Positions 24,567 to 33,885 of a stretch of DNA of 45,465 nucleotides are shown one piece after another. Location of the stretch: assembly GCA_964544475.1 (NCBI GenBank), contig CAZJBS010000026.1, forward strand, positions 1 to 45,465. The letters are read 5' to 3'. Both the position numbers and the translations under genes were made by a program. The DNA comes from CAZJBS01 sp964544475 (GTDB lineage Bacteria; CLD3; SB21). How positions within the stretch are numbered: position 1 is the stretch's first letter; each line of letters opens with the position of its first letter. The notes below the pieces were generated by a model, which was not told the DNA's origin, did no database searches, and saw only the letters and a list, made by a program, of their open reading frames with translations.

Positions 24567-25306
24567 TGCTCCGCGTGCTGGCTGTCATCCTCTGTTGGTT
24601 GTTCCTTTGCGTAGCGCCGCATCATGAGCATGACATGGCATTGAGCAAGGCCGTGCCGTCCGCACAGGACGACACGATAGTGTTGGAGGATTTTGAATCC
24701 GACGAGGTTCACCACCTGCCGCGGCAGTGGTTCAACAGGGATGGCCGCCACCGCCCGTTTACGTATCCGGACGAGGACCGCAGGAAATACTCCTACGAAG
24801 TACTGGAAGAGCAGGGAAACCGGTTCCTTCGTTATGCCGGCTGGCAAGCCAAACATCTTAACCTTCCGATCGGCACTGTCAGGAAGGTCAACCTGTCAAA
24901 GACCCCCATCGTAACCTGGCGATGGCGGGCATGGGTATTGCCGGAAGGCGCCAATGAGGCCCATGAGTTAAAAAACGACGCGGTTCTGAGCGTTTATGTC
25001 GTGTTCGACGTCAAAGGCATCTTTCGGATCCCGACAACCATTCGGTACACATGGAGTTCCTCTTTGCCGGAGGGGACTGTGATTTCGGGTTCAGGCAACA
25101 ATCAGAAGATCATCGTGTTGGCGTCCGGGCGTACAAGATTGGGTGCTTGGCAAACCGTGCAAAGGAACTTGTTGGATGATTACCGTGACAATTTTGGCGG
25201 GGAACCCTCGGCACATCCTGTTGCGCTTTTGATTCTCAGCGATGCGGACAATACGAAAACATGGGCCAAAGGGGACTACGATGACTTCCGGTTATTGGCC
25301 CAATAA
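24566..25306 (+). CDS. DUF3047 family exported protein
   Basis: The protein is about 246 residues with a signal peptide (MLRVLAVILCWLFLCVAP) and a beta-rich mature domain. Landmarks are VLEDFESDEVHHLP, TWRWRAWVLPEGANE, IRYTWSSSLPEGTV and a closing ILSDADNTKTWAKGDYDDFRL, the pattern of DUF3047 (a jelly-roll-like domain resembling carbohydrate-binding modules). The start is the ATG that overlaps the previous stop. Because the mature protein looks like an extracellular beta sandwich, it may bind or process the surface glycan. Its 3' end overlaps the next glycosyltransferase gene by 26 bases in another frame. Confidence 0.8.
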   Translation: MLRVLAVILCWLFLCVAPHHEHDMALSKAVPSAQDDTIVLEDFESDEVHHLPRQWFNRDGRHRPFTYPDEDRRKYSYEVLEEQGNRFLRYAGWQAKHLNLPIGTVRKVNLSKTPIVTWRWRAWVLPEGANEAHELKNDAVLSVYVVFDVKGIFRIPTTIRYTWSSSLPEGTVISGSGNNQKIIVLASGRTRLGAWQTVQRNLLDDYRDNFGGEPSAHPVALLILSDADNTKTWAKGDYDDFRLLAQ

Positions 25307-26357
25307 ACCCAAGACATGGCACGTGGTCTATCTCTCCCGCATAAGGCTCAATCCGTATGTCGGTATGCTGGCTCATGCCGTGGAGAGTCTGGCCGGCGGG
25401 TTTGCTTGCCATGAGCAAACCCGCCTTGGCGTGTTCGACCTTTGGATAGGACGCCCGGACATCCTTCATATCCATTGGCCGGAGCATCAATATGAGCACC
25501 GCAGTCGTTGGCTGGCCGGCGCACGGTATGTCGTTTTCAAACTGTTGATGGCTCTGGCCATACTCCGGGGAACAAAACTTGTCTTCACCGTTCATAATAT
25601 GAGTCCTCACGACACGTCCCATCCGGAAATAGCAAAGCGGCTCAATGCTTGGCTTCTTAAAACAGCGGATGCCATCCATGCTCATGACAGAATGACCGCC
25701 CAACTCCTGGCAAAGGCAGAAGCCAGACGGCACATTCATATTATTCCCCACCCTGACTATCGGAGCGTTTATCCCAACCGTGTGTCATGCGAGGAAGCGC
25801 GGTCCCATTTTGGATTTTCGCCGGAGGATTTTGTGGTCTTACTTCTGGGCTTCATCCGGCCTTACAAGGGTATTGAAAACCTCATCACCTCCTTCACCAG
25901 CAGCCGCCTGCCGGCCGGCCGCCTCATTCTGGCCGGCAGGGTTTTGTCAACGGAATTTGGAAAGAAGCTGGACGCCTTGATCCGGCCTCATTCCGGCATC
26001 GTTTGGAACAACCAATACGTCGCCGACGATGCGTTACAGATCTATTTCAATTCAGCAGACTTCTGCGTTTTGCCGTATACCCGGGCCACAACATCGGGAG
26101 CGGCCATGCTGGCTCTCAGCTTTAGCCGGCCAATCATTGCCCCTCATTCCGCCGCTTTCCACGAATGCCTCGATGCTGGTTGCGGGGTATCGTTCGGCGA
26201 TACCGTCCCACTTGAACAGGCCCTTCGTCAGGCCTATGAAAGAAGATTCGAACGTTGGTCTCTGGCGATTGATCGATTTCTGGAGGGCCGTGACCGGACC
26301 ACCGTTGCCGCTAAACACATGGCGGTTTACGATCGGATTCTCGCTTCCGACCATTGA
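25281..26357 (+). CDS. GT4-like glycosyltransferase
   Basis: This GT-B glycosyltransferase of about 358 residues reads VYLSRIRLNPYVGMLAHAVE at the N terminus, then DILHIHWPEH and KLVFTVHNMSPHD. The donor-binding half holds LLLGFIRPYKGIENLI and FCVLPYTRATTSGAAMLAL, where family-4 enzymes bind the nucleotide sugar. It most resembles beta-mannosyl or glucuronosyl transferases acting on lipid-linked glycans. The ATG at 25281 has AGGGGAC upstream; an in-frame ATG at 25242 is internal to DUF3047. It closes the plus-strand HTTM block. About 215 bases without recognisable features then separate it from the convergent flippase gene. Confidence 0.85.
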   Translation: MTSGYWPNKPKTWHVVYLSRIRLNPYVGMLAHAVESLAGGFACHEQTRLGVFDLWIGRPDILHIHWPEHQYEHRSRWLAGARYVVFKLLMALAILRGTKLVFTVHNMSPHDTSHPEIAKRLNAWLLKTADAIHAHDRMTAQLLAKAEARRHIHIIPHPDYRSVYPNRVSCEEARSHFGFSPEDFVVLLLGFIRPYKGIENLITSFTSSRLPAGRLILAGRVLSTEFGKKLDALIRPHSGIVWNNQYVADDALQIYFNSADFCVLPYTRATTSGAAMLALSFSRPIIAPHSAAFHECLDAGCGVSFGDTVPLEQALRQAYERRFERWSLAIDRFLEGRDRTTVAAKHMAVYDRILASDH

Positions 26358-26572
26358 CGTTGGCCAAACCTCCGCCAATCGCTCTTTCCCGGCAGCCCAG
26401 CTGATGTTGCCCCGGTTCATGAAGAGACATCACAGACAGGTCCTGGTCGGCAAACTCTCAAGTGACCAATCAATCAGATAGAATGGTGGTCATGGGATCA
26501 AGGGCTGTGTGAGGTGGATGAGACGACTCGATGATGTCTGGTTACGACAGTTGGTGTCGTTTTGCAGAAATT

Positions 26573-28087
26573 TCATGATGCGGTATCCTTCGTCTTGTCC
26601 ATTCCCAGTAGTAACCAGCGTCGCAAGACCATCCAGTCGGATGGCCGGAGCAGACCGAATACTCCCGCCATTGTGGTAAATGCCGCAAGGTACACGAAGG
26701 CGGCGGCGAAAAGACCTCCCACTCCGGGCTCAAAAGGCAGTGGCCAAGTTCTGATCGCCAAGGACAGGCCACCAGCCACTATCGAAACGGCGAGCGTCTT
26801 GCCGTAAAATGGAAAAGGCAACACCTTGTAGAACGGAATGTCCATCCGGCGGCCAATGATTCTCAGCGCCGCGTACCATGCGCCCATGTTGGCCAGGAAA
26901 GCAGCCAGAGCAGTGCCTGGAATGCCCAACCACATGGTCAGCATGATGCTGAGAAGAGTGTTGGCCAAAACAAGACCCACAGACAAATACAGGATCGCGC
27001 GTGTCATGCCGAACGACTGAAGGAGGCTTCCATACGACGTGACACGGTGGAGGGTGATCATGGTAAATATCCGAAACGGCAGGATGGCATTGGCATACTC
27101 AGACCCAAAAAGGGTGAAAATGAAATCCTCTGCAAAGAAGATGAAGAAAACCCCGACAGGGACGACAAGCAAAGTCACCTTGGAAACGGAATCGTGCCAC
27201 AAGCGGAGCAGTTTCTCCCGCTCCTCGTGAAGCACAAACCTGACGTATCGGCTTATCAGCACAGAACCCACAGCAAACGGAACGACGGCAAGGAGGGGGA
27301 TTTCCTGAGCGCCAACGGAATAGTCGGACAACGCACTTGCAGGAAGCAGCGCGGCGACGACGAACTTGTCGATGTATTTGTTCAACCGGCCTGCCAGGGA
27401 AGACAGGCCAACGTGTATCGAAAATGCGATCTGATCTTGCCGTAGGGATTTCGGAAGTGTTTCTGTTGATGGCGGAAGTACATGGCGAATCCACCACACG
27501 GACACTCCAAGCCGCACGACAGAATACCAGGCCAATAGGACGAATGCCGTTTCGACCGGATAACCAAAGGTGAGGGGCAGAATCAGAGCTAGAAAAGTGA
27601 GCAGGCTCATGATCAACGAATACCAGGCGGCGCTCTTTTGCCGGTCCATGGACAGCATGATGTTAGGGACGCACCACGTCGGAATCTCGCAGACGCCCAC
27701 AATGGCCAGATAAGGCATCAACCGACGGACGGAGTCCACCTGTGCCTGGGTCCAATCTGAACTCAGGATCGACGTTACAAACATAGGCAGGAGAAGAAGG
27801 ATGAGACCAGCTGCCAATCCAAAGATCGCCATCAAACCAAGTGTCTGAAAGGCAAAAGCTCGCCAGGTTTTCCCTGAGATGCGTTCAAAGAAATAGAAGA
27901 CGCTATCGGGAAAACCAAGAGCAGCTATGTAGCGGGCCGATTGATAGACCATCAATAGGTAAGACATGACAGCAAATTCAGATTTTGACAACAGACGCAC
28001 TATGGCTACCATAATGACCAAATCGATGGCCGTTGTGAGTATCCGTGAAAACACGACGATGGCCGCGCGATCAGCAAGAGAGGGCAT
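26573..28087 (-). CDS. wzx: Wzx-type polysaccharide flippase (MATE/MOP superfamily)
   Basis: This is a 504-residue integral membrane protein with about 12-14 helices and no large soluble domain, typical of the oligosaccharide flippase (PST/Wzx) family. The N terminus has KSEFAVMSYLLMVYQSARYI, a pattern common to these proteins. It would move lipid-linked repeat units across the inner membrane. It overlaps the upstream glycosyltransferase gene by 17 bases on the same strand, showing a transferase-transferase-flippase operon (30267 to 26573). No Wzy polymerase was recognised nearby, so the mode of polymerisation is unknown. Confidence 0.88.
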   Translation of the reverse strand: MPSLADRAAIVVFSRILTTAIDLVIMVAIVRLLSKSEFAVMSYLLMVYQSARYIAALGFPDSVFYFFERISGKTWRAFAFQTLGLMAIFGLAAGLILLLLPMFVTSILSSDWTQAQVDSVRRLMPYLAIVGVCEIPTWCVPNIMLSMDRQKSAAWYSLIMSLLTFLALILPLTFGYPVETAFVLLAWYSVVRLGVSVWWIRHVLPPSTETLPKSLRQDQIAFSIHVGLSSLAGRLNKYIDKFVVAALLPASALSDYSVGAQEIPLLAVVPFAVGSVLISRYVRFVLHEEREKLLRLWHDSVSKVTLLVVPVGVFFIFFAEDFIFTLFGSEYANAILPFRIFTMITLHRVTSYGSLLQSFGMTRAILYLSVGLVLANTLLSIMLTMWLGIPGTALAAFLANMGAWYAALRIIGRRMDIPFYKVLPFPFYGKTLAVSIVAGGLSLAIRTWPLPFEPGVGGLFAAAFVYLAAFTTMAGVFGLLRPSDWMVLRRWLLLGMDKTKDTAS

Positions 28088-29321
28088 CCGTCACCACCTG
28101 GTCGAAAAGATGAGCCAGTTTGGCCGTGGCCTCGATGGCATGATAGGATTGTACCTGGGAACTCACGGATGGCATGATGCGCTGATGGCGCGACATGGAC
28201 AGAAGCGCCAGAAGCCATTGCGCCGCGTTTTGTGATGCGCGAATCCCGAATTGTACGCCCCGGCCGGTCCGAAAGAGGATATTATGAATTTCATTGTTGT
28301 CACTGAGAGACAGGATTGGTTGAGCGAACGGCAAATAATCCCACAATTTGGCCGGAATGATATCATTGCGTTCCGGATCCACACTGACAAGGAACACGTC
28401 GAAGGCATTCAAGAGGACGGCTGTCTCTTCTGGCGTGACTGGATCATGAATCACAAACTGGTCGGCGAGTCCGTTACGCATCACTGCGGCCTGATCGTCG
28501 GACGTCAGGCGACCGAAGGAATGTACACGGATACGCCCGGCCTCCTTCGGGGACGTTTTCTTGGCTTCGACCAACACACGGATGATCCGTGTGGCGGGCG
28601 ACAAAGGCCTGAATCGCCCCAGAAACGCAACCTCAAGGGTTTGTGTTTCGGGCGCGCTACGAGGCGAAAGTCCGGAAAAGACATCGTCAAAACTGTTGTA
28701 AATCGTATGCGCAGGCAGGTTCTCACCGAATATCTGTCGATACCGGGCTTCGGTTGTTCGGGCCGTAAAGACAAGCGCAGCGGCCCTCCTCACCAATTGA
28801 CATTCTATCGTGCGGTCCAACGTCTGGACGATTTTGAATCGTTTTCTGTTCCGAATCTGACACATCGTCCATGGATCGCGGTAGTCGGCCACCCATGGGA
28901 TTTGTAAGGCACTGGCCACACCGTACGCGAGGACATGACTCGACCATGGATCGGCCGTACTCCAAACAACGTCAGGTTGAACGCGGGCCGCTTCCCGGAT
29001 GAGACGGAAAAGGTTGAGACTCATGACGGGAAGCCAGGTGTCGACGGGAAATAGACGCTCTCCCAGGCTGAACAGGCTGTTTCGCCCGGATGCGAAGGCG
29101 TTGTTTCGGGAAGTCGTGGCGTCCCATGGTGTGACAATGGGAAGAACCTTGATCGTCCCGGGCGCGGACGGCGCCGCTCCGGACCTTGGAAACCGCGTCA
29201 AGGTCATGATGGTTGGTTCCCAACCAAAATGAGGCAGGTATTTGGCAAAGTGAAATGGCCGCCGGCTCCCGACGCGCGGTCTCGGAGGAAAATACGGCGC
29301 GATCATCACGACCCTACGCAC
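28071..29321 (-). CDS. Glycosyltransferase, GT4-like
   Basis: This 416-residue protein begins RRVVMIAPYFPPRPRVGSRR, the acceptor-side signature of family-4 transferases in surface glycan loci, followed by VVWSTADPWSSHVLAYGVA and IPWVADYRDPW. The C-terminal half has VAFLGRFRPLSPATRII and a PAKLWDYLPFAQPILSL segment, where the usual EAMA/EALA motif is replaced by a KLWDYLPF pattern common in group-1 transferases for aminosugars. It overlaps wzx (17 bases) and the GT8-like gene (8 bases), so all three are translationally linked. Donor and acceptor sugars are unknown. Confidence 0.87.
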   Translation of the reverse strand: MRRVVMIAPYFPPRPRVGSRRPFHFAKYLPHFGWEPTIMTLTRFPRSGAAPSAPGTIKVLPIVTPWDATTSRNNAFASGRNSLFSLGERLFPVDTWLPVMSLNLFRLIREAARVQPDVVWSTADPWSSHVLAYGVASALQIPWVADYRDPWTMCQIRNRKRFKIVQTLDRTIECQLVRRAAALVFTARTTEARYRQIFGENLPAHTIYNSFDDVFSGLSPRSAPETQTLEVAFLGRFRPLSPATRIIRVLVEAKKTSPKEAGRIRVHSFGRLTSDDQAAVMRNGLADQFVIHDPVTPEETAVLLNAFDVFLVSVDPERNDIIPAKLWDYLPFAQPILSLSDNNEIHNILFRTGRGVQFGIRASQNAAQWLLALLSMSRHQRIMPSVSSQVQSYHAIEATAKLAHLFDQVVTDALSC

Positions 29322-30267
29322 GGTTTTGCACCGTCAATCGCCGCCATACCCTCTCAGAAAATTCGAGGAACGGTTTTTTCTCGTGCAACCACCCGAAGTG
29401 AATCGTGTATGGCGTTACCGGCACCCAGTCGTCCGCTCCCGGCCATAACGACATCAACAACATGATGCCCGAACGCAAAGGACGAAACGGCATTCCACGC
29501 AGGCTGTAGGCGGCCGGCCGGCAATAATACCGACATTCAACCCGATGAAAATCACGATCATGACGCGTCCACCCCGCGATATAGTCGAGTTGGGGACTCT
29601 CCGTTCCGTTCATCCATGGGAATACTGCTATTGAGAGTTTGGCCATCGCCACGGCCAGACTCCATTCGCAGGACTCCAGACTTCGGCCTCTCTCCCTTAG
29701 GCGGGTTTGAAAATGCGTCTGGCTCCTTTGGGCCAGACACTTCCGGGCCATTTGGCAGACGTCTTCTGTGACGGTCCGGTCGGAAGCGTAGATCATTCCC
29801 GACTGAATACGCGGGAGATAGGACAAGCCGAAATGACGCAACGTACGCCGCCGCCTCTGCCACAGGATATCGAAAATGATTCCAACACTTTTCGAAGCAC
29901 CGAAATAATGGTCGGCAGACCACACTCCTGTGACGGTATAACCGTAACCCTGAAGCATACGCCACAAACGGTCCGGACTGCGACACCATACCATGTCGCT
30001 GTCGAGAAACAGGGTTCGCTCGAAACATTGGTAGAGATCCACATGGTGCTTGAATCCTGTGATAGACCGATGGGCTTCCGGCAGATGGCGGATGGTCGCA
30101 AACCAAGAATCGAGGCCATGCCGGCAGATCTCATCATGATGCTCTGGTGAGCACACCAATGCGACGGGCCTTTTCTTGTCAAAGCGCCGCAGGGTAGCGA
30201 TCGACGCCATGACGTGTTTTAGATATCGCAGATCGCCGTAAGAGCAATACACGTAACCTTCGTTCAC
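29314..30267 (-). CDS. GT-A fold glycosyltransferase (family 8-like)
   Basis: This 317-residue protein has SYGDLRYLKHVMASIATLRR near the start and the metal-binding DSDMVW (about residue 92) after RTLFL, as in GT8/glycogenin-like enzymes. A later FPWMNGTESPQLDYIAGW region supplies the acceptor side. Unlike the flanking enzymes it is GT-A and so uses a metal-coordinated nucleotide sugar. It starts at GTG 30267 with AGAAGGA five bases upstream. It is first in the minus-strand transferase-flippase unit and divergent from the next plus-strand transferase. Confidence 0.78.
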   Translation of the reverse strand: MNEGYVYCSYGDLRYLKHVMASIATLRRFDKKRPVALVCSPEHHDEICRHGLDSWFATIRHLPEAHRSITGFKHHVDLYQCFERTLFLDSDMVWCRSPDRLWRMLQGYGYTVTGVWSADHYFGASKSVGIIFDILWQRRRRTLRHFGLSYLPRIQSGMIYASDRTVTEDVCQMARKCLAQRSQTHFQTRLRERGRSLESCEWSLAVAMAKLSIAVFPWMNGTESPQLDYIAGWTRHDRDFHRVECRYYCRPAAYSLRGMPFRPLRSGIMLLMSLWPGADDWVPVTPYTIHFGWLHEKKPFLEFSERVWRRLTVQNRA

Positions 30268-30471
30268 ATCAATCCTTCTGCCTCGCTGAAAGAAAAAATA
30301 GGCATCCGCAGTCTTTTACTTGCACTCATTGTGAATATCCGGACAAGCCAACAACGTCGCCATAACATCTGGAGAACATGCGCGTCAACCTCCTCTGAAA
30401 TATGCGCTCTTTTCTTTCCTCATCATGTATGCAAAACAATCCAGTAATATTACGACGCCGAGGCACGCTTC

Positions 30472-30500
30472 TTGTTATCCAAATACAGTGCCAAAATACT
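30472..30500 (+). promoter_or_regulatory. Possible promoter for plus-strand transferase pair
   Basis: TTGTTA (30472-30477), a 17-base spacer and AATACT (30495-30500) stand 28 bases before the ATG at 30528, inside the 260-base divergent region. Each box matches the consensus at four of six positions. The rest of the divergent region shows no other element that I could support. Confidence 0.3.
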
Positions 30501-30527
30501 AAAACAGCCCTTAACCTCCGGATCGCC

Positions 30528-31724
30528 ATGAAATTCCTGACCGAGCCTTCTTCCGCTGTGTCTGAGTTTTCACATATGCGCGTCGCTTTGTTCACCGGCA
30601 ATTACCATTCGGTGCGGGATGGCGTTGCGTTGACTCTCCATCGTCTCGTCACGTTTTTGCGGGATCGCAATATTGCGTCCATGGTGTTCGGACCTGCCTG
30701 TGACAAACCCGTTCTGGAGCCCGTCGGAACCTATGTCGGCGTACCAGCGATCGGGATACCTGGCAGGCCAGAATATCGTCTCGCACTCGGACTACCGACT
30801 GATGCCTTGGAAAAACTCCGGGTTTTTCGACCCACCCTTTTACATCTTGCCACACCGGACCTGCTTGGACTGCGCGCGCTGGCCTACGCGCAACAAAATA
30901 ATCTGGTGTGTGTCGGCTCATATCATACGCACTTCACTGGCTACCTGAAGTACTTTAATCTCGATATGTTTCAAGGGCTTGGCTGGAGCTATTTGAATTG
31001 GTTCTACAGTCAATGCCGGCATACCTACGTCCCCACATCATCCATGATGGAAGAACTCACCAGACACGGTATCACAAATGGTTTGAGGATATGGAGTCGG
31101 GGCGTCGACTGTGACCTGTTCACTCCATCCAGGCGGAGTCCTGCCTGGCGCCGGCAACACGGCTTTGCCGAGACGGATTGCGTGGTGACATTTGTCTCTC
31201 GTCTTGTTTGGGAAAAAGACCTGGCCACCCTTGCGGAAACCGCCCGCGTTGTATCGGCTTCACATTCTCAAGTGAAGTTTCTGATTGTAGGCGACGGCCC
31301 GGCACGGCAGGACCTGGAACGCCTTATGCCGCAGGCAACGTTCATAGGATTTCAAACCGGAGAGGCTCTCGCGGCGGCGTATGCCAGTAGTGATTTGTTC
31401 TTCTTTCCCTCCGAAACGGAAACGTTTGGCAACGTGACATTGGAGGCCATGGCGAGCGGACTCCCTGTCGTGGCCGCCCGTGCCCCAGGTTCAAGCTCGT
31501 TAATAGAACATGGAATGAACGGTTTCTTCAGTCCTGCCAGGCAAATACCAACCTTTGTTCGCCATATTATTCAACTGGCCGATCAGGCCGACTTGCGACG
31601 ACGCATGGGACAGACGGCGCGGGAAACCGCCACGATCCGTCGTTGGGAGGACGTCCTCATGCAATTACTTGGCTATTATGACGAAGCCATTGCAGACGCG
31701 GCGCACGAAAGGAGTGTGGCGTGA
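30528..31724 (+). CDS. GT4 glycosyltransferase, alpha-mannosyltransferase-like
   Basis: This enzyme of about 398 residues has MRVALFTGNYHSVRDGVALT near the N terminus, like GDP-mannose-dependent mannosyltransferases (MgtA/PimB-type). HLATPDLLGLRALAYAQ and VGSYHTHFTGYLKYF follow, with the C-terminal donor site SETETFGNVTLEAMASGLPV containing the family E-x7-E. It transfers a hexose to lipid or polysaccharide. ATG 30528 is used; ATG 30576 directly before the conserved start is an equally plausible alternative, and neither has a clear ribosome site. The stop overlaps the GTG of the next transferase. Confidence 0.9.
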   Translation: MKFLTEPSSAVSEFSHMRVALFTGNYHSVRDGVALTLHRLVTFLRDRNIASMVFGPACDKPVLEPVGTYVGVPAIGIPGRPEYRLALGLPTDALEKLRVFRPTLLHLATPDLLGLRALAYAQQNNLVCVGSYHTHFTGYLKYFNLDMFQGLGWSYLNWFYSQCRHTYVPTSSMMEELTRHGITNGLRIWSRGVDCDLFTPSRRSPAWRRQHGFAETDCVVTFVSRLVWEKDLATLAETARVVSASHSQVKFLIVGDGPARQDLERLMPQATFIGFQTGEALAAAYASSDLFFFPSETETFGNVTLEAMASGLPVVAARAPGSSSLIEHGMNGFFSPARQIPTFVRHIIQLADQADLRRRMGQTARETATIRRWEDVLMQLLGYYDEAIADAAHERSVA

Positions 31725-32890
31725 TCAACATACTGTATGTTTCCCATCTGCACGCTCCACGGACGCCCGACATGTCCAACATCGGCGGCATGCAACGCGT
31801 GAGTACGGATCTGCTCGAAGAGTTGAAAAGACATCGCAGGGTAAGGGTTTTTTCAATATTGCAGCAGACATCATGGCGGGGGATAGGATGGAAAACCGTT
31901 GTGTTCTGGTTTCGCATACTCTTGATGATCCCGATCGTTGTAAGAAACAAACGGATCGATGTCGTACTTTTTTCTTCCATGGTGACGGCGTCCGTGGCAA
32001 CGGCGATCCGGCCATTCGTCGGAGTTCCCATGGCCACCATAGTCCACGGAAAGGACGTGACATGGCCGTGGTGGCCCTTTCAACAAATCCTCCCCACCCT
32101 GTTCAAAAATCTTGATGCCGTGATTGGCGTTTCTCGGGCCACGCGACAGGCCTGCCTCGAGCGCGGCTTAAAAGCAGAACTGGCATGGACCATCTCCAAT
32201 GGCGTACACGTGCCGTCGAACGTCCGCTCCGCCATGAGCAGGAGCCGTGACAATTTGGAACGTCGTTTTCATCGGTCTTTTGGAACCAGGCCGTTGCTCC
32301 TTTCGGTGGGCCGTCTTGTGCCGAGGAAGGGTCATGCGTGGTTCATTCGCAACGTGCTGCCTGCCCTGCGACCGGATATCCAGTACCTGATCATTGGTGA
32401 CGGACCGGAAAAGGAAACCATACTGAAGGCGATCAGAATTCTTGGATTGGAGTCACGGGTGACCGTTGCGGGCACGCAACCGGATGCCGCGCTGCAAGAA
32501 GCCTATTCGGCGGCCGATGTCTTTGTCATGCCCAATATTCCCGTCAAAGGGGATATGGAGGGTTTCGGTCTTGTCATGCTAGAAGCCAATGCCCATGGAC
32601 TGCCCGTCGTGGCATCCGAACTCGAAGGAATTACGGATGTGATCCGCCACGGCGTCAATGGTCTTTGCGTACCACATTCCTCCGAAATGGCCTTTGGCAA
32701 GGCCGTCGAAACAATTCTCGCCGGCGGTTATGCCAAAGAAGAAGTTCGGAATTATGTCGTCCGGAATTTCTCGTGGCCCGCCATCGGTGCGTCTTACGTT
32801 CACGGCTTGTTCAACCTGACACAGCATTGCCGTCCGCCAAAAAGCGTCGACGACGTCCTCGTAACTGTGGAAACGCAACCGTCAATCTGA
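31721..32890 (+). CDS. GT4 glycosyltransferase
   Basis: This 389-residue GT-B enzyme has NILYVSHLHAPRTPDMSNIGG at the acceptor side, IVHGKDVTWPWWPF, VGRLVPRKGHAWFIRNVLP at the domain junction and VKGDMEGFGLVMLEANAHGL at the donor site (E-x7-E kept). It starts at a GTG overlapping the stop of the previous transferase, so the two are coupled and probably add successive sugars. A 12-base inverted repeat pair follows in the 89-base gap before the next gene. Confidence 0.9.
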   Translation: MINILYVSHLHAPRTPDMSNIGGMQRVSTDLLEELKRHRRVRVFSILQQTSWRGIGWKTVVFWFRILLMIPIVVRNKRIDVVLFSSMVTASVATAIRPFVGVPMATIVHGKDVTWPWWPFQQILPTLFKNLDAVIGVSRATRQACLERGLKAELAWTISNGVHVPSNVRSAMSRSRDNLERRFHRSFGTRPLLLSVGRLVPRKGHAWFIRNVLPALRPDIQYLIIGDGPEKETILKAIRILGLESRVTVAGTQPDAALQEAYSAADVFVMPNIPVKGDMEGFGLVMLEANAHGLPVVASELEGITDVIRHGVNGLCVPHSSEMAFGKAVETILAGGYAKEEVRNYVVRNFSWPAIGASYVHGLFNLTQHCRPPKSVDDVLVTVETQPSI

Positions 32891-32892
32891 GT

Positions 32893-32973
32893 CGGTTCAA
32901 TGGTAACATTCAGATTATCTTTGCGTAACACTGATTTCGTAACTTGTGACCAGATGTCAGAACCACTGAACCG
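32893..32973. repeat. Imperfect 12-base inverted repeat with long loop
   Basis: CGGTTCAATGGT (32893-32904) and ACCACTGAACCG (32962-32973) are reverse complements with one mismatch, separated by 57 bases, and nearly fill the gap between the transferase and the EEP gene. They could form the base of a longer RNA structure, a weak end-of-operon stem without a T-run, or a pair of operator half sites. No coding frame explains them. Confidence 0.4.
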
Positions 32974-32979
32974 ATAGCC

Positions 32980-33885
32980 ATGTCCAAGACCATTCTTTCA
33001 ATCCTGACCCTGAATGTGTGGGGCCTGAAAATCGGGCCCTGGTCAATTGCTCGCAATGTGAACGACCGTATCCGCCGCATCAGCCGGGATGTTCATGATC
33101 TTCAGCCGGATGTTGTGGCCTTTCAGGAAGTGTGGTGCGATACCATAGCGCGATTTCTTGTCACATCGATGCGCTATCCCTACTTCAGTTACCGCCCCCA
33201 GAGGAAGAAATTAAAAGGTCGTCTGGGCAACGGGTTGCTCGTCCTTTCAAAATTTCCCATATTGGAAGAGAAAGGGGCCGCCTTTTCATGTTTCACGCGA
33301 CCGGATGAATTTTTCGCCAACAAGGGATTTCTCCTGACACAGATCGAAACGCCGGGTGGTATTTTTTATCTCCTGAATACTCATATGGGAGCGGGACGAA
33401 ATCCTTCCGACACCTGCCGACGTATGAAACAGCTGGAAGAAATGCTCACTGAGGCGAATGGTCTTTCCCGTCATTTTCCGATTTTCCTGGCAGGCGATTT
33501 CAACTTCAATGAAGATTCACCCGAATACAGTTACCTTCGGTCCTGGATGAATTCAAATTGGGATGAAAAGGGGCTCGACACGTTCCGGCATATTCATCCG
33601 GACGAGAAAGGGCATACCTTTTTCATGGAGCGATCCTACGTGAAAGAACGCTCGACGCATGATCGTGACGAACGGCTTGATTATGTGTTCACTCTGATTT
33701 CGAAACGGAACCGTTGTTCTGTCAAGATCAAATCTTCCGATATTGTGCTTAATGACGCCAACCATCCGATTTCAGATCACGCCGGCCTGATGACGACCGT
33801 CGTCCTGAGGCACAAGGCTACCATCGAGGAAATCATTCCACCGGTTTTTCAGTTTCCGCAGACTCGGCTCGCCAACGTGGAATGA
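32980..33885 (+). CDS. Endonuclease/exonuclease/phosphatase family protein
   Basis: The protein (301 residues) has the full set of EEP-fold metal motifs: ILTLNVWG near the start, VVAFQEVW with the catalytic Glu, LLNTHMG, LAGDFNFNEDSP, RLDYVF and the closing ISDHAGL with the Asp-His pair. The group includes sphingomyelinase-like phosphodiesterases, nucleases and inositol phosphatases. No signal peptide is visible, so it is probably cytoplasmic. Substrate cannot be inferred. It stands alone after the polysaccharide region and before the rpmB promoter region. Confidence 0.87.
   Translation: MSKTILSILTLNVWGLKIGPWSIARNVNDRIRRISRDVHDLQPDVVAFQEVWCDTIARFLVTSMRYPYFSYRPQRKKLKGRLGNGLLVLSKFPILEEKGAAFSCFTRPDEFFANKGFLLTQIETPGGIFYLLNTHMGAGRNPSDTCRRMKQLEEMLTEANGLSRHFPIFLAGDFNFNEDSPEYSYLRSWMNSNWDEKGLDTFRHIHPDEKGHTFFMERSYVKERSTHDRDERLDYVFTLISKRNRCSVKIKSSDIVLNDANHPISDHAGLMTTVVLRHKATIEEIIPPVFQFPQTRLANVE

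Noticed and set aside
26358..26572. A gene or terminator in the 215-base convergent gap
   Set aside because: No open frame with a start and ribosome site, and no hairpin with T-run, could be supported.
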